5,254 nucleotides of DNA, taken from NCBI GenBank assembly GCA_002297665.1, contig DBMS01000084.1, positions 1 to 5,254 on the forward strand, written 5' to 3'. The notes beneath the pieces were generated by a model. The model made no database searches. It had not been told where the DNA came from and saw only the letters and a list, made by a program, of their open reading frames with translations. Shown here one piece after another: positions 1 to 5,254 of this stretch; within the stretch, counting starts at the first letter, position 1, and the number at the start of each line of letters is the position of its first letter. The translations under genes were made by a program, and so were the position numbers. The stretch comes from Holophagaceae bacterium UBA692 (GTDB lineage Bacteria > Acidobacteriota > Holophagae > Holophagales > Holophagaceae).

Positions 1-3
1 CCC

Positions 4-1923
4 TCATAGGGAATCGGCCCCGTCGTCGTCCGCGCCCGGGTCGTCCGCATCGGGGACCGGCTCGGGGGCGGCCTCGGCCGCGGCGGCGGCGCGGTTGCGG
101 GCGATGCGCGTGCGCAGGTCGTTGACCTGCTTCTCGAGGTCCTTGCGGTCGGGGAAGACGAAGGCGAGGGCGCGCTCCCATTCGTCCAGGGCGTCCTGGA
201 ACCGCTCGAGCTTCAGGAGGGCCTCGCCCAGGTGCTTGTGGATCTCGGGGCTGTAGGGGCTGACGGCGGACGCCTTGCGCAGCGCCTCCTCGGCCTCCTT
301 GAACTTGCCCTGCTTGTAGAGGGCCCAGCCCCAGCTGTCCATGGTGGAACTGTTTCCCGGGTCCTTGTCCAGGGCCGACCGGATGAGGAGGGCGGCCTCC
401 TCCAGGTCGCCGCCCTTTTCCAGGAGGAGGTACCCGAGGTTGTTCTGGAGGGTGGGGTTGGCCGGGTCCAGGCGCTGGCCTTCGCGCAGGACCTCCATGG
501 CCCTCTCGTCCTGGCCGGTGCTCTCCAGGGCGTTGGCCTCCAGCAGGAGCAGGTCGACGTTGCGCACGGGGCCCGTCTTCCGGGCGGCGCCCACTGCCTC
601 CAGGCACTTGTCCCAGGCGTTGAACTCGGACCACAGCACGGCCATGGCCTCCCGGTCGAGCTGGGTGAGGGCGCCGCGGGACTCGGACTTGAAGATCACG
701 CCCTCCTCGAAGGTCCCGGGGGGGATGCGGGAGGCCTTCCTGAAGAGGTCCTGCCTGGGGAAGCGCTGGATGCCCTCCCGCAGCAGCTTCCGGGCCGGCT
801 TCCAGTCGCCGCGCTGGATGAGGGCCTGGGCCTGGAGGGAGGCCAGTTCCGCGTGGGTGGCCGCCTCCGGCCAGGGGCGGACCGCCGCGAGCAGGTCGCC
901 GGGGCGGCCTTCCATGAGCAGGCAGGACGCGTAGAGCACCTTCACCGGCAGCGCAAGGCCCGGATCCTCGGGCTTGGCCTCCAGGATGGAGGGGAGCAGG
1001 GCCTTCCACCTCGCCTCGGCCTCCTGGAGCCGGCCCACCTTCATGAGGCACAGGCCGATGTTGAACGAGATCCGCATGGACGCGTGGAGGGCCTCGGCCT
1101 TCTCAAGGGTGGCCAGGGCCATGTCGAACCGGGAGGTGCGCAGCTGCACCAGGGCGATGTTCTCCCAGATGGCGGGCTCCTGGGGCACGAACTGCGCCAG
1201 GCGCGTGAAGCTCTCCTCGGCGTGGCCGAGGAAGCCCGCGTCCACCTGGTCCCGGGCCAGTTCCTCGAGCATGCGGAGGTGCCTCTGGTCGGGATTGGGG
1301 CGGGCGCAGAGGGCGAGCACCGCCTCCCGGCGGGCCTCGTACTGCTTGTGCTTCACGGCCAGTTCCACCGCGCGCTCGAAGGCGTACTCGTAGAGCGGCC
1401 GCCCCTTGTAGCCGGGGAAGGGATGCAGCCGGCCCACGGCGAGCCAGGACCGCAGGGCGCCCTCCTCGTCCTTCTCGTTCTCCTCGGTCTCCGCGAGGCG
1501 CATCCACATCTCGGCGTCGTTGGGCAGGAGTGCGGTGGCGCGCTTGAGGGCGCTGGCGGCCTGGGCCTGGGCGCCGGGCCTGCCCTGGGCGAGGTAGAAG
1601 CGGAGCAGGGCGAGGTGGGCCGCGGCCTCCCCGCTGCGGGGGTCCAGTTCGGCGGCCTTGGCCGCGGGGGCCACGGCCCCTTCCACGTCCCCGGATTCCA
1701 GGATCGATTCGGAAAGCCGCAGGTAGGCCTGGGAGCTGCCCGGCACCAGGGCGATGACCTTGCGGTAGAGCGCGGCGGCGCCCCGGGGGTCGTCGCCGCC
1801 GCCCTTGCGCTGCATGGACCGGGCCTGGAGCATGAGCGCCCGGGGGTCGTCCTGGGAAAAGGCGGGGGCCCCGGTCCCCAACAGCGTCATCAGGGCCAGG
1901 GCGGGGAGCAGCTTGTGGGTCAC
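4..1923 (-). CDS. Secreted tetratricopeptide-repeat (TPR) protein
   Basis: Predicted exported 639-residue protein built almost entirely of TPR helix pairs, which normally act as protein-protein scaffolds. Seen: residues 1-23 look like a Sec signal peptide (H3/K4, hydrophobic core from L5, likely cleavage A-F-S before Q24; no lipobox cysteine). TPR-like units lie near residues 28-61, 64-96, 98-134, 137-169, 216-249, 250-283 and 284-317, then a cleaner block at about 455-593. That block includes NNLGYLLLEKGGDLEEA (494-510) and DSWGWALYKQGKFKEA (529-544), typical of bacterial TPR proteins. The tail (608-639) is alanine-rich, then strongly acidic. The start codon is GTG, overlapping the aroB stop as GTGA. 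It is chosen because it places the signal peptide exactly at the N terminus; the next Met (M12) would cut the signal in half. Third gene of the minus-strand cluster. Binding partner and exact role (periplasmic or surface scaffold, envelope assembly) are unknown. Coding status is very secure; function is only a fold assignment. Confidence 0.93.
   Translation of the reverse strand: MTHKLLPALALMTLLGTGAPAFSQDDPRALMLQARSMQRKGGGDDPRGAAALYRKVIALVPGSSQAYLRLSESILESGDVEGAVAPAAKAAELDPRSGEAAAHLALLRFYLAQGRPGAQAQAASALKRATALLPNDAEMWMRLAETEENEKDEEGALRSWLAVGRLHPFPGYKGRPLYEYAFERAVELAVKHKQYEARREAVLALCARPNPDQRHLRMLEELARDQVDAGFLGHAEESFTRLAQFVPQEPAIWENIALVQLRTSRFDMALATLEKAEALHASMRISFNIGLCLMKVGRLQEAEARWKALLPSILEAKPEDPGLALPVKVLYASCLLMEGRPGDLLAAVRPWPEAATHAELASLQAQALIQRGDWKPARKLLREGIQRFPRQDLFRKASRIPPGTFEEGVIFKSESRGALTQLDREAMAVLWSEFNAWDKCLEAVGAARKTGPVRNVDLLLLEANALESTGQDERAMEVLREGQRLDPANPTLQNNLGYLLLEKGGDLEEAALLIRSALDKDPGNSSTMDSWGWALYKQGKFKEAEEALRKASAVSPYSPEIHKHLGEALLKLERFQDALDEWERALAFVFPDRKDLEKQVNDLRTRIARNRAAAAAEAAPEPVPDADDPGADDDGADSL
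1855..1923 (-). other. Signal peptide of the TPR protein
   Basis: Codons 1-23 of the TPR gene encode a short polar/basic start (T-H-K), a hydrophobic stretch rich in Leu, Ala and Met, and the A-F-S cleavage box before Q24-D25-D26. There is no cysteine at the cleavage point, so a lipoprotein is unlikely, and no twin arginine, so Sec export is the natural reading. The mature protein would be periplasmic or outside the cell. Confidence 0.8.
1920..1923 (-). other. GTGA start-stop overlap between aroB and the TPR gene
   Basis: On the minus strand the four bases GTGA contain the GTG start of the TPR gene and the TGA stop of aroB. No good Shine-Dalgarno site precedes the GTG (the nearest purine run is GAG in CCCCGAGATG, about nine bases away). 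Together with the weak start codon, this suggests the TPR gene is translated mainly by coupling to aroB. Confidence 0.75.
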
Positions 1924-2972
1924 GTGGGCATCTCGGGGTCGATGAGGAGGGTGGTCATGCGCTCGTGTGCGCCGCGCCAGGCTTCGGGGGGGAGCACCTT
2001 CTGCTCCGCCGCGGCGCCGGGGCGGGGCAGGATGCAGTGTATCGCCGATCCGCCTCCCGGCCCCGCGGGCGCGGCCTTTTTATCCACCCGGAGCAAGGGG
2101 AGGCAGGCTTCCCAGGGGGGGACGAAGGGCAGGAGGTGCCGGAGGCGGGACGCGGTCCGCGCCAGGAACCGGGGCGGGAAGGGCCCCAGGCCCTCCCGTT
2201 CGGCAAGCGCGCAGGCCGCCAGGGTCCCCAGCCCCACCGCCTCGCCGTGCAGGAGGCGGTAGTCCGAAGCGGCCTCCAGGGCGTGCCCCAGGGTGTGGCC
2301 CAGGTTAAGGAGGCGGCGCTCCCCGGCCTCCCGCGGGTCCCGGTGGACGATCCAGGCCTTGGCCCGCAGGGCCCGGAGCAGGGATTCCGGCGACGGCAGG
2401 CCCGGGGCGAGGAGCTCCTCCGCCCAGGCCAGGTCGCCCTCGGCCAGGGCCATCTTGAAGAGTTCCCAGGCCCCGGCCTCCACCTGGCGGGAGGGCAGGG
2501 TCCCCAGGAAGGAACGGCACGCCACGAACCGGGAGGGGTGATGGAAGGCGCCGGCCAGGTTCTTCCCGGCCTCCAGGTCGCAGGCGGTCTTTCCGCCCAG
2601 GCCCGCGTCCACCTGGGCCAGGAGCGTGGTGGGCCAGGCCTGCCAGGGGATGCCCCGCATGTAGAGGGCGGCCCCCAGGCCGGCCATGTCCGTGAGGACG
2701 CCGCCGCCCACGGCCACCACGGTGGATTTCCGGTCCAGGGGAAGGGCGGCCCAGGCCTCCAGCCAGGGGATGAGGGTCGCCAGGCGCTTGGTGGCCTCGG
2801 AAACCGGGACCCACAGGGTTCCCGGAGGCTCGGGCATGCCCGCGCGGCGCCACGAATCGCGCACGGCCTCGTCGCCCACCAGGGTCCAGGTGCCCGCCGG
2901 AAGCAGCCCCGGCACGGGCTCCTCCTCCACGAACACCTGGGTGGGGAAGCCTTCCGGCAGGGCGATTTCCAT
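1920..2972 (-). CDS. aroB: 3-dehydroquinate synthase (shikimate pathway)
   Basis: Converts DAHP to 3-dehydroquinate, the second step of the shikimate route to aromatic amino acids; cytosolic, uses NAD+ and a divalent metal (Zn or Co). Seen: NAD-binding glycine motif GGGVLTDMAG (89-98), PTTLLAQVDAGLGGKTA (114-130), GKNLAGAFHHP (136-146), ELFKMAL (170-176), LLNLGHTLGHALEA (221-234), LHGEAVGLG (241-249) and VDKKA (296-300). By family alignment from memory, the metal ligands are E170, H226 and H242. Substrate residues R106, D122, K128, K137, N138, K173, K205, R219, N223, H230 and the lysine pair 298-299 are all present. This separates it from related sugar-phosphate cyclases (epi-valiolone or deoxy-scyllo-inosose synthases). 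Length 350 is close to the usual ~360, with a compact N terminus. The ATG directly follows the TAG of the NYN gene; AGAAG six bases upstream is a weak ribosome site, so coupled translation is likely. The gene ends inside the GTGA overlap with the TPR gene. Confidence 0.96.
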   Translation of the reverse strand: MEIALPEGFPTQVFVEEEPVPGLLPAGTWTLVGDEAVRDSWRRAGMPEPPGTLWVPVSEATKRLATLIPWLEAWAALPLDRKSTVVAVGGGVLTDMAGLGAALYMRGIPWQAWPTTLLAQVDAGLGGKTACDLEAGKNLAGAFHHPSRFVACRSFLGTLPSRQVEAGAWELFKMALAEGDLAWAEELLAPGLPSPESLLRALRAKAWIVHRDPREAGERRLLNLGHTLGHALEAASDYRLLHGEAVGLGTLAACALAEREGLGPFPPRFLARTASRLRHLLPFVPPWEACLPLLRVDKKAAPAGPGGGSAIHCILPRPGAAAEQKVLPPEAWRGAHERMTTLLIDPEMPT

Positions 2973-2975
2973 CTA
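2970..2975 (-). other. Stop-start junction TAG/ATG between the NYN gene and aroB
   Basis: On the minus strand the TAG of the NYN gene is followed immediately by the ATG of aroB with no spacer. The only ribosome-site-like sequence before the ATG is the weak AGAAG inside the last NYN codons. Such a junction usually means ribosomes terminating on the first gene reinitiate on the second, tying AroB output to NYN translation. The junction is seen directly; coupling is inferred. Confidence 0.75.
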
Positions 2976-3500
2976 GAGCTTCTGCCGGTATTCGTCGGCG
3001 TCGTCGTCGCTGCCGGCCTCCTTGCGGAAGCGCTCGCCCAGGAGGTCCAGTTCGATGTAGCGGTCGGCGACGTCCATGACCTTGTTGGCCATGGCGGAAC
3101 GGAAGCCGGCCACTTCGACCCGGACGCCGTTCTGGGCCAGGGCCTGGAGGGGATAGGCGAAGTCCTCGTCGCCGCTCACCAGGATGATGAGGTCGACCTT
3201 GTCGGCGTAGTTCATCATGTCCGTGGTGATCTCCACCTCGAGCCGGGCCCGCCGGGTGCCGTCGCGCTCGAGCTTCACGGGCTTCTGGACCACCCGGAAG
3301 CCGTTGCGGCGCATCCAGTGCAGGAAGCCCCGCTGGCGGTCCGCGGTCTCGTCGACGCCGGTGTAGAAGAAGGCCCGGAGGAGTTCCCGGTCCCTGCCGA
3401 CCAGCAGCGACAGGAGGCGGCTGTAGTCCACCTCGAAACCGAGCTGACGAGCGGAATGGAAGATATTGTTGCCATCGATGAAAACGGCGCATCGCATCAT
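2973..3500 (-). CDS. NYN domain protein (LabA/DUF88-type, PIN-like RNase fold)
   Basis: Predicted cytosolic protein of 175 residues with a NYN (PIN-like) domain, a fold of metal-dependent ribonucleases; no substrate can be named. Seen, numbering from the ATG at 3500: AVFIDGNNIFHSARQLGF (5-22) holds the first acidic residue D9 and the conserved NN. LEVEITTDMM (87-96) supplies E90 and D94. LIILVSGDEDFAYPLQAL (104-121) is the family's SGDxDF motif with D111 and D113. GVRVEVAGF (125-133) is the last core strand. A polar acidic tail (about 161-175, GSDDDADEYRQKL at the end) follows. Start choice: the frame stays open to an ATG at 3587, but the extra 29 residues are not family-like and cross the AT-rich divergent region. 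AGGA (3509-3512) sits eight bases before the ATG at 3500. ATGs at 3509 and 3497 are the alternatives. Lead gene of the minus-strand cluster; its TAG abuts aroB. Family assignment is strong; RNase activity is inferred. Confidence 0.9.
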   Translation of the reverse strand: MMRCAVFIDGNNIFHSARQLGFEVDYSRLLSLLVGRDRELLRAFFYTGVDETADRQRGFLHWMRRNGFRVVQKPVKLERDGTRRARLEVEITTDMMNYADKVDLIILVSGDEDFAYPLQALAQNGVRVEVAGFRSAMANKVMDVADRYIELDLLGERFRKEAGSDDDADEYRQKL

Positions 3501-3508
3501 GTCTGCCA

Positions 3509-3512
3509 TCCT
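3509..3512 (-). promoter_or_regulatory. Shine-Dalgarno site deciding the NYN gene start
   Basis: Read on the minus strand this is AGGA, with eight bases (TGGCAGAC) before the ATG at 3500. The other in-frame ATG at 3509 overlaps this site and has only a GGGGAAAG purine run about 13 bases upstream, too far for normal spacing. The site therefore favours 3500 over 3509 and 3587, with 3497 (11 bases away) as a weaker option. Confidence 0.5.
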
Positions 3513-3518
3513 GAATTC

Positions 3519-3534
3519 GGGGCTTTCCCCGGGG
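3519..3534. repeat. Nested GGGG/CCCC inverted repeats in the NYN leader
   Basis: GGGG-CTTT-CCCC (3519-3530) can form a four-pair hairpin. Its right arm is shared with an adjoining perfect palindrome CCCCGGGG (3527-3534), so the two pairings exclude each other. The element sits just upstream of the NYN ribosome site, in the likely 5' leader of the minus-strand transcript. It is too short to call a riboswitch or attenuator and may simply reflect high GC. Confidence 0.3.
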
Positions 3535-3545
3535 ATTTGAATAGT

Positions 3546-3559
3546 TCCGCCTGAGCGGA
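3546..3559. repeat. Inverted repeat TCCGC-CTGA-GCGGA
   Basis: A perfect inverted repeat with five-base arms and a four-base centre lies in the middle of the divergent region. It falls between the weak minus-strand -35-like and -10-like hexamers, where a repressor could act. It has no T-run, so it is not a terminator. An operator role is inferred from position only; arms this short can arise by chance. Confidence 0.35.
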
Positions 3560-3564
3560 TCAAA

Positions 3565-3588
3565 CATGATGGCATGACAGCAATCATG
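3565..3588. repeat. Inverted repeat CATGAT-N12-ATCATG with a third CATGA between
   Basis: Perfect six-base arms (3565-3570 and 3583-3588) flank twelve bases that contain another CATGA (3573-3577); CATGA also recurs at 3585-3589. Three copies in 25 bases lie just upstream of the exporter start, in an AT-rich setting unlike the rest of the window. The layout would suit a dimeric DNA-binding protein, but no known regulator can be named from it. Confidence 0.35.
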
Positions 3589-3594
3589 AAAGAA
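3588..3594 (+). promoter_or_regulatory. Purine-rich ribosome binding site of the ABC exporter
   Basis: GAAAGAA ends seven bases before the ATG at 3602, an acceptable distance though a weak match to the GGAGG core. It supports 3602 as the start. A TGA in the same frame at 3587-3589 rules out a longer N terminus, and the ATG at 3594 is in a different frame that closes at about 3788. Confidence 0.45.
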
Positions 3595-3601
3595 TGGTTT
3601 C

Positions 3602-5254
3602 ATGGCTGATTCTTCCGGTAGTTTTTTCCATTCCGACCAGGTCGACGAGCAACCCGGGCGCCAGGTCCTCCTGGTGCGTCTCGTGGGCTACCTGCGGCCC
3701 TACTGGGCGGGCCTGTGCGCCCTGCTGGTGCTCATGGCGGCGGGCGCGGCGCTGGACGTGCTCCCTTCCGAATTCACCCTGCGCCTGATCGACCACCACC
3801 TGGCCAAGGGCACCCTGCGGGGCGCAGGCCCCCTGGTGGCGGCCTTCCTGGGCTTCGTGGCGCTGGGCTTCGTGGTGCAGGTGGTGCGCTACGGGCTTCT
3901 GGCCTGGGTGGGGCAGATGGCCATGCTCGATTTGCGCATGCAGGTGTTCCGCCACCTCATGAAGCGCAGCACCCACTTCTTCCACCGCAACCCCGTGGGC
4001 CGGCTCATGACGCGGGTCATCAGCGACGTCCAGAACCTCAACGAGATGTTCTCGTCGGGCTTCGTGGCCATCGTGGGCGACGCCCTTTCCCTGACGGCCA
4101 TCGTCCTCTGGATGTTCAGCAAGCACGTAGGCCTGGCCCTGGTGGCGGTGGGGATCATGCCGCTGCTGCTCTTGTCCACGGAGATCTTCCGCCGCTACGC
4201 GTCGGCCGCCTACCGCGAGACCCAGGGCCGCTACGCCGCCATCCAGGCCTACCTGGCCGAGCAGCTCTCGGGCATCTCGCTGGTTCAGATGAACGCCCAG
4301 GAGGCCGCGAGCCGCGCGCTCTTCGGCGACCTGAACCAGAAGTACCTGGACGCCTTCCTCCGCACGATCTTCGCGTACGCGGTGTTCTTCCCGGTGGTGG
4401 AGTTCATCACCAACGGGACCCTGGCGGCCCTGATCCTCTATTCCGGCTACAAGCTCGAGTCCGGGACCCTCACCCTGGGGCTGCTGCTGGCCTTCATCCA
4501 GCAGTCGGGGCGCTTCTTCCGGCCCATCCGGGAGCTGGCGGAACGCTACAACGTCATGCAGACCGCCCTGGCCTCCAGCGAGCGCATCTTCAAGCTCCTG
4601 GACAACCAGGACGAGATCCGCGAGGCGGCCGATCCCAGGCCGGTGACGTTCACCCGGGAGGTGCGCCTGGAGGGCGTCACCTTCGCCTACGAACCCGGGG
4701 GCCGCAAGGTGGTGCGCGACCTCTCGGGCGTCATCCCCAAGGGCAGGCGGGTGGCGGTGGTGGGGCACACCGGGGCCGGGAAGTCGACGCTCATCAACCT
4801 GCTCATGCGGTTCTACGACGTGGACGGGGGCCGCGTCACGGTGGACGGGGTGGACGTGCGCGAGGCGGGCCTCAAGCGCCTGCGGGGCCTCTTCGGCCTG
4901 GTGCTCCAGGACGTCTTCATCTTCTCGGGGACGCTGGAGGAGAACATCGTGCTGGGCAGGCCCTTCAACGCCGAGCGCCTGGCCTCGGTGCTCGAGCAGA
5001 GCCAGCTGGAGGACCTGGTGGGGCGGCTGCCCATGGGCCTCCTGACCCAGGTGGGGGAGCGGGGCCAGAAGCTGTCGGCCGGCGAGCGCCAGCTGGTGGC
5101 CTTCGCGCGCATGCTCTACCAGGAGCCCGAGATCCTCCTGCTGGACGAGGCCACCGCCAACATCGACAGCGAGACCGAGCACAAGATCCAGCAGGTCATC
5201 GAGCGCGTCAGCCACCGCCTGACCACCTTCACCATCGCCCACCGCCTCAGCACC
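3602..5254 (+). CDS. ABC exporter half-transporter, membrane domain fused to ATPase (3' end outside window)
   Basis: Inner-membrane, ATP-driven exporter of the MsbA/YheH/multidrug-lipid class that works as a dimer; substrate unknown. All 551 codons present are open and continue past the edge. Seen: membrane segments near residues 35-55, 77-100, 153-173, 177-197, 255-280 and 286-302, with the exporter loop FFHRNPVGRLMTRVISDV (126-143). The ATPase domain starts at about 350: A-loop Y363, Walker A GHTGAGKST (388-396, K394), Q-loop Q436 in LVLQDVFIFSGT, signature LSAGERQ (491-497), Walker B ILLLDE (511-516, D515 and catalytic E516), D-loop ATANID (517-522), H-loop H547 in TIAHRLST. Every catalytic residue is canonical, so this subunit can form a competent site. 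Normal family length is about 580-610, so only some 30-60 residues are missing. ATG 3602 is fixed by the in-frame stop just upstream. Divergent from the NYN cluster. A partner half-transporter may follow outside the window. Lipid, drug or peptide export cannot be told apart here. Confidence 0.95.
   Translation, partial: MADSSGSFFHSDQVDEQPGRQVLLVRLVGYLRPYWAGLCALLVLMAAGAALDVLPSEFTLRLIDHHLAKGTLRGAGPLVAAFLGFVALGFVVQVVRYGLLAWVGQMAMLDLRMQVFRHLMKRSTHFFHRNPVGRLMTRVISDVQNLNEMFSSGFVAIVGDALSLTAIVLWMFSKHVGLALVAVGIMPLLLLSTEIFRRYASAAYRETQGRYAAIQAYLAEQLSGISLVQMNAQEAASRALFGDLNQKYLDAFLRTIFAYAVFFPVVEFITNGTLAALILYSGYKLESGTLTLGLLLAFIQQSGRFFRPIRELAERYNVMQTALASSERIFKLLDNQDEIREAADPRPVTFTREVRLEGVTFAYEPGGRKVVRDLSGVIPKGRRVAVVGHTGAGKSTLINLLMRFYDVDGGRVTVDGVDVREAGLKRLRGLFGLVLQDVFIFSGTLEENIVLGRPFNAERLASVLEQSQLEDLVGRLPMGLLTQVGERGQKLSAGERQLVAFARMLYQEPEILLLDEATANIDSETEHKIQQVIERVSHRLTTFTIAHRLST

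Larger units (their letters stand above)
3501..3601. promoter_or_regulatory. Divergent intergenic region between the NYN cluster and the ABC exporter
   Basis: This is the only non-coding gap of any size and is clearly richer in A+T than its flanks. Both transcription units start from it, so their promoters should lie here or just inside the genes. Weak sigma-70-like elements can be picked out. On the minus strand they are TTGATC (3558-3563) and TATTCA (3538-3543), but the 14-base spacing is short. On the plus strand they are TTGAAT (3537-3542) and TCAAAC (3560-3565) with 17-base spacing but a poor -10. They overlap, so I call the region regulatory by position, not by a convincing promoter. 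Confidence 0.55.

Noticed and set aside
232..2262. Long plus-strand open frame (676 codons) opposite the TPR and aroB genes
   Set aside because: The translation is low-complexity Gly/Leu/Glu/Gln/Val-rich with no domain. Codon positions mirror the GC-biased real genes on the other strand, a common artefact in very GC-rich DNA.
1920..2972. AroB homologue as a secondary-metabolism cyclase (epi-valiolone or deoxy-scyllo-inosose synthase)
   Set aside because: The GGGVLTD motif raised this, but the 3-dehydroquinate synthase residues K205, R219, N223 and H230 are all in place and no aminocyclitol-type genes sit nearby.
1965..3554. Plus-strand open frame (529 codons) opposite aroB and the NYN gene
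   Set aside because: Same antisense artefact. It runs across two well-supported genes and shows no recognisable motif or ribosome site.
3546..3559. TCCGC-CTGA-GCGGA as a terminator
   Set aside because: The stem has only five pairs and no T-run follows on either strand. It lies upstream of both divergent genes, where no transcript should end.
3570..3588. Sigma-54-like TGGCATG sequence in the divergent region
   Set aside because: The -24-like half matches, but no GC doublet stands at the required distance for the -12 element on either strand.
2305..3603. Second minus-strand frame (432 codons) overlapping the NYN gene and aroB
   Set aside because: The product is Arg/Gly/Pro-rich, typical of an out-of-frame reading of GC-rich genes; it overlaps two genes with clear family motifs.
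3594..3788. Short plus-strand frame (64 codons) starting eight bases before the exporter ATG
   Set aside because: It is in another frame inside the exporter, with a Trp/Arg/Ser/Cys-rich product and no motif.
3584..5242. Minus-strand open frame (552 codons) opposite the ABC exporter
   Set aside because: His/Glu/Gln/Val-rich nonsense translation antisense to a gene with every ABC motif intact. The plus-strand frame is the real gene even though it has no stop inside the window.

Overview
The window is a very GC-rich bacterial segment (roughly two-thirds G+C or more by eye) that is almost completely coding. It holds two divergent units. A compact minus-strand cluster runs from about 3500 down to 4 in the order NYN-domain protein, 3-dehydroquinate synthase (aroB), secreted TPR-repeat protein. 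A plus-strand ABC exporter gene starts at 3602 and runs off the right edge of the window while still open. The organism cannot be named from this sequence. High GC, a Sec-type signal peptide on a large TPR protein, an acidic/alanine-rich tail and an MsbA/YheH-like exporter would fit a high-GC Acidobacteriota (for example Holophaga/Geothrix-like), a myxobacterium-like group or a high-GC proteobacterium. The first is a weak guess from general resemblance.

Left two-thirds (4-3500, minus strand). The three genes are packed with no spacers: the NYN stop codon TAG abuts the aroB ATG, and the aroB TGA overlaps a GTG start of the TPR gene in the four bases GTGA. This indicates one transcript with coupled translation. 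The products have no obvious shared pathway: a predicted PIN/NYN RNase-like protein of the cytosol, the second enzyme of the shikimate pathway, and an exported TPR scaffold. Shared transcription may be housekeeping packing rather than a functional system.

Middle (3501-3601). About 100 bases separate the two divergent start codons. This is the only real non-coding stretch and is visibly more AT-rich than its surroundings. It holds three small inverted repeats and three copies of CATGA, so promoters and any operators for both units should lie here. No strong sigma-70 promoter can be read with confidence.

Right third (3602-5254, plus strand). This is a half-size ABC exporter, with the transmembrane domain fused to the ATPase domain. 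All nucleotide-binding motifs through the H-loop are intact; only the last few dozen residues are missing at the window edge.

I see no RNA gene, mobile element, CRISPR array or clear terminator. I found no convincing evidence of a previously undescribed system; the findings below are modest.
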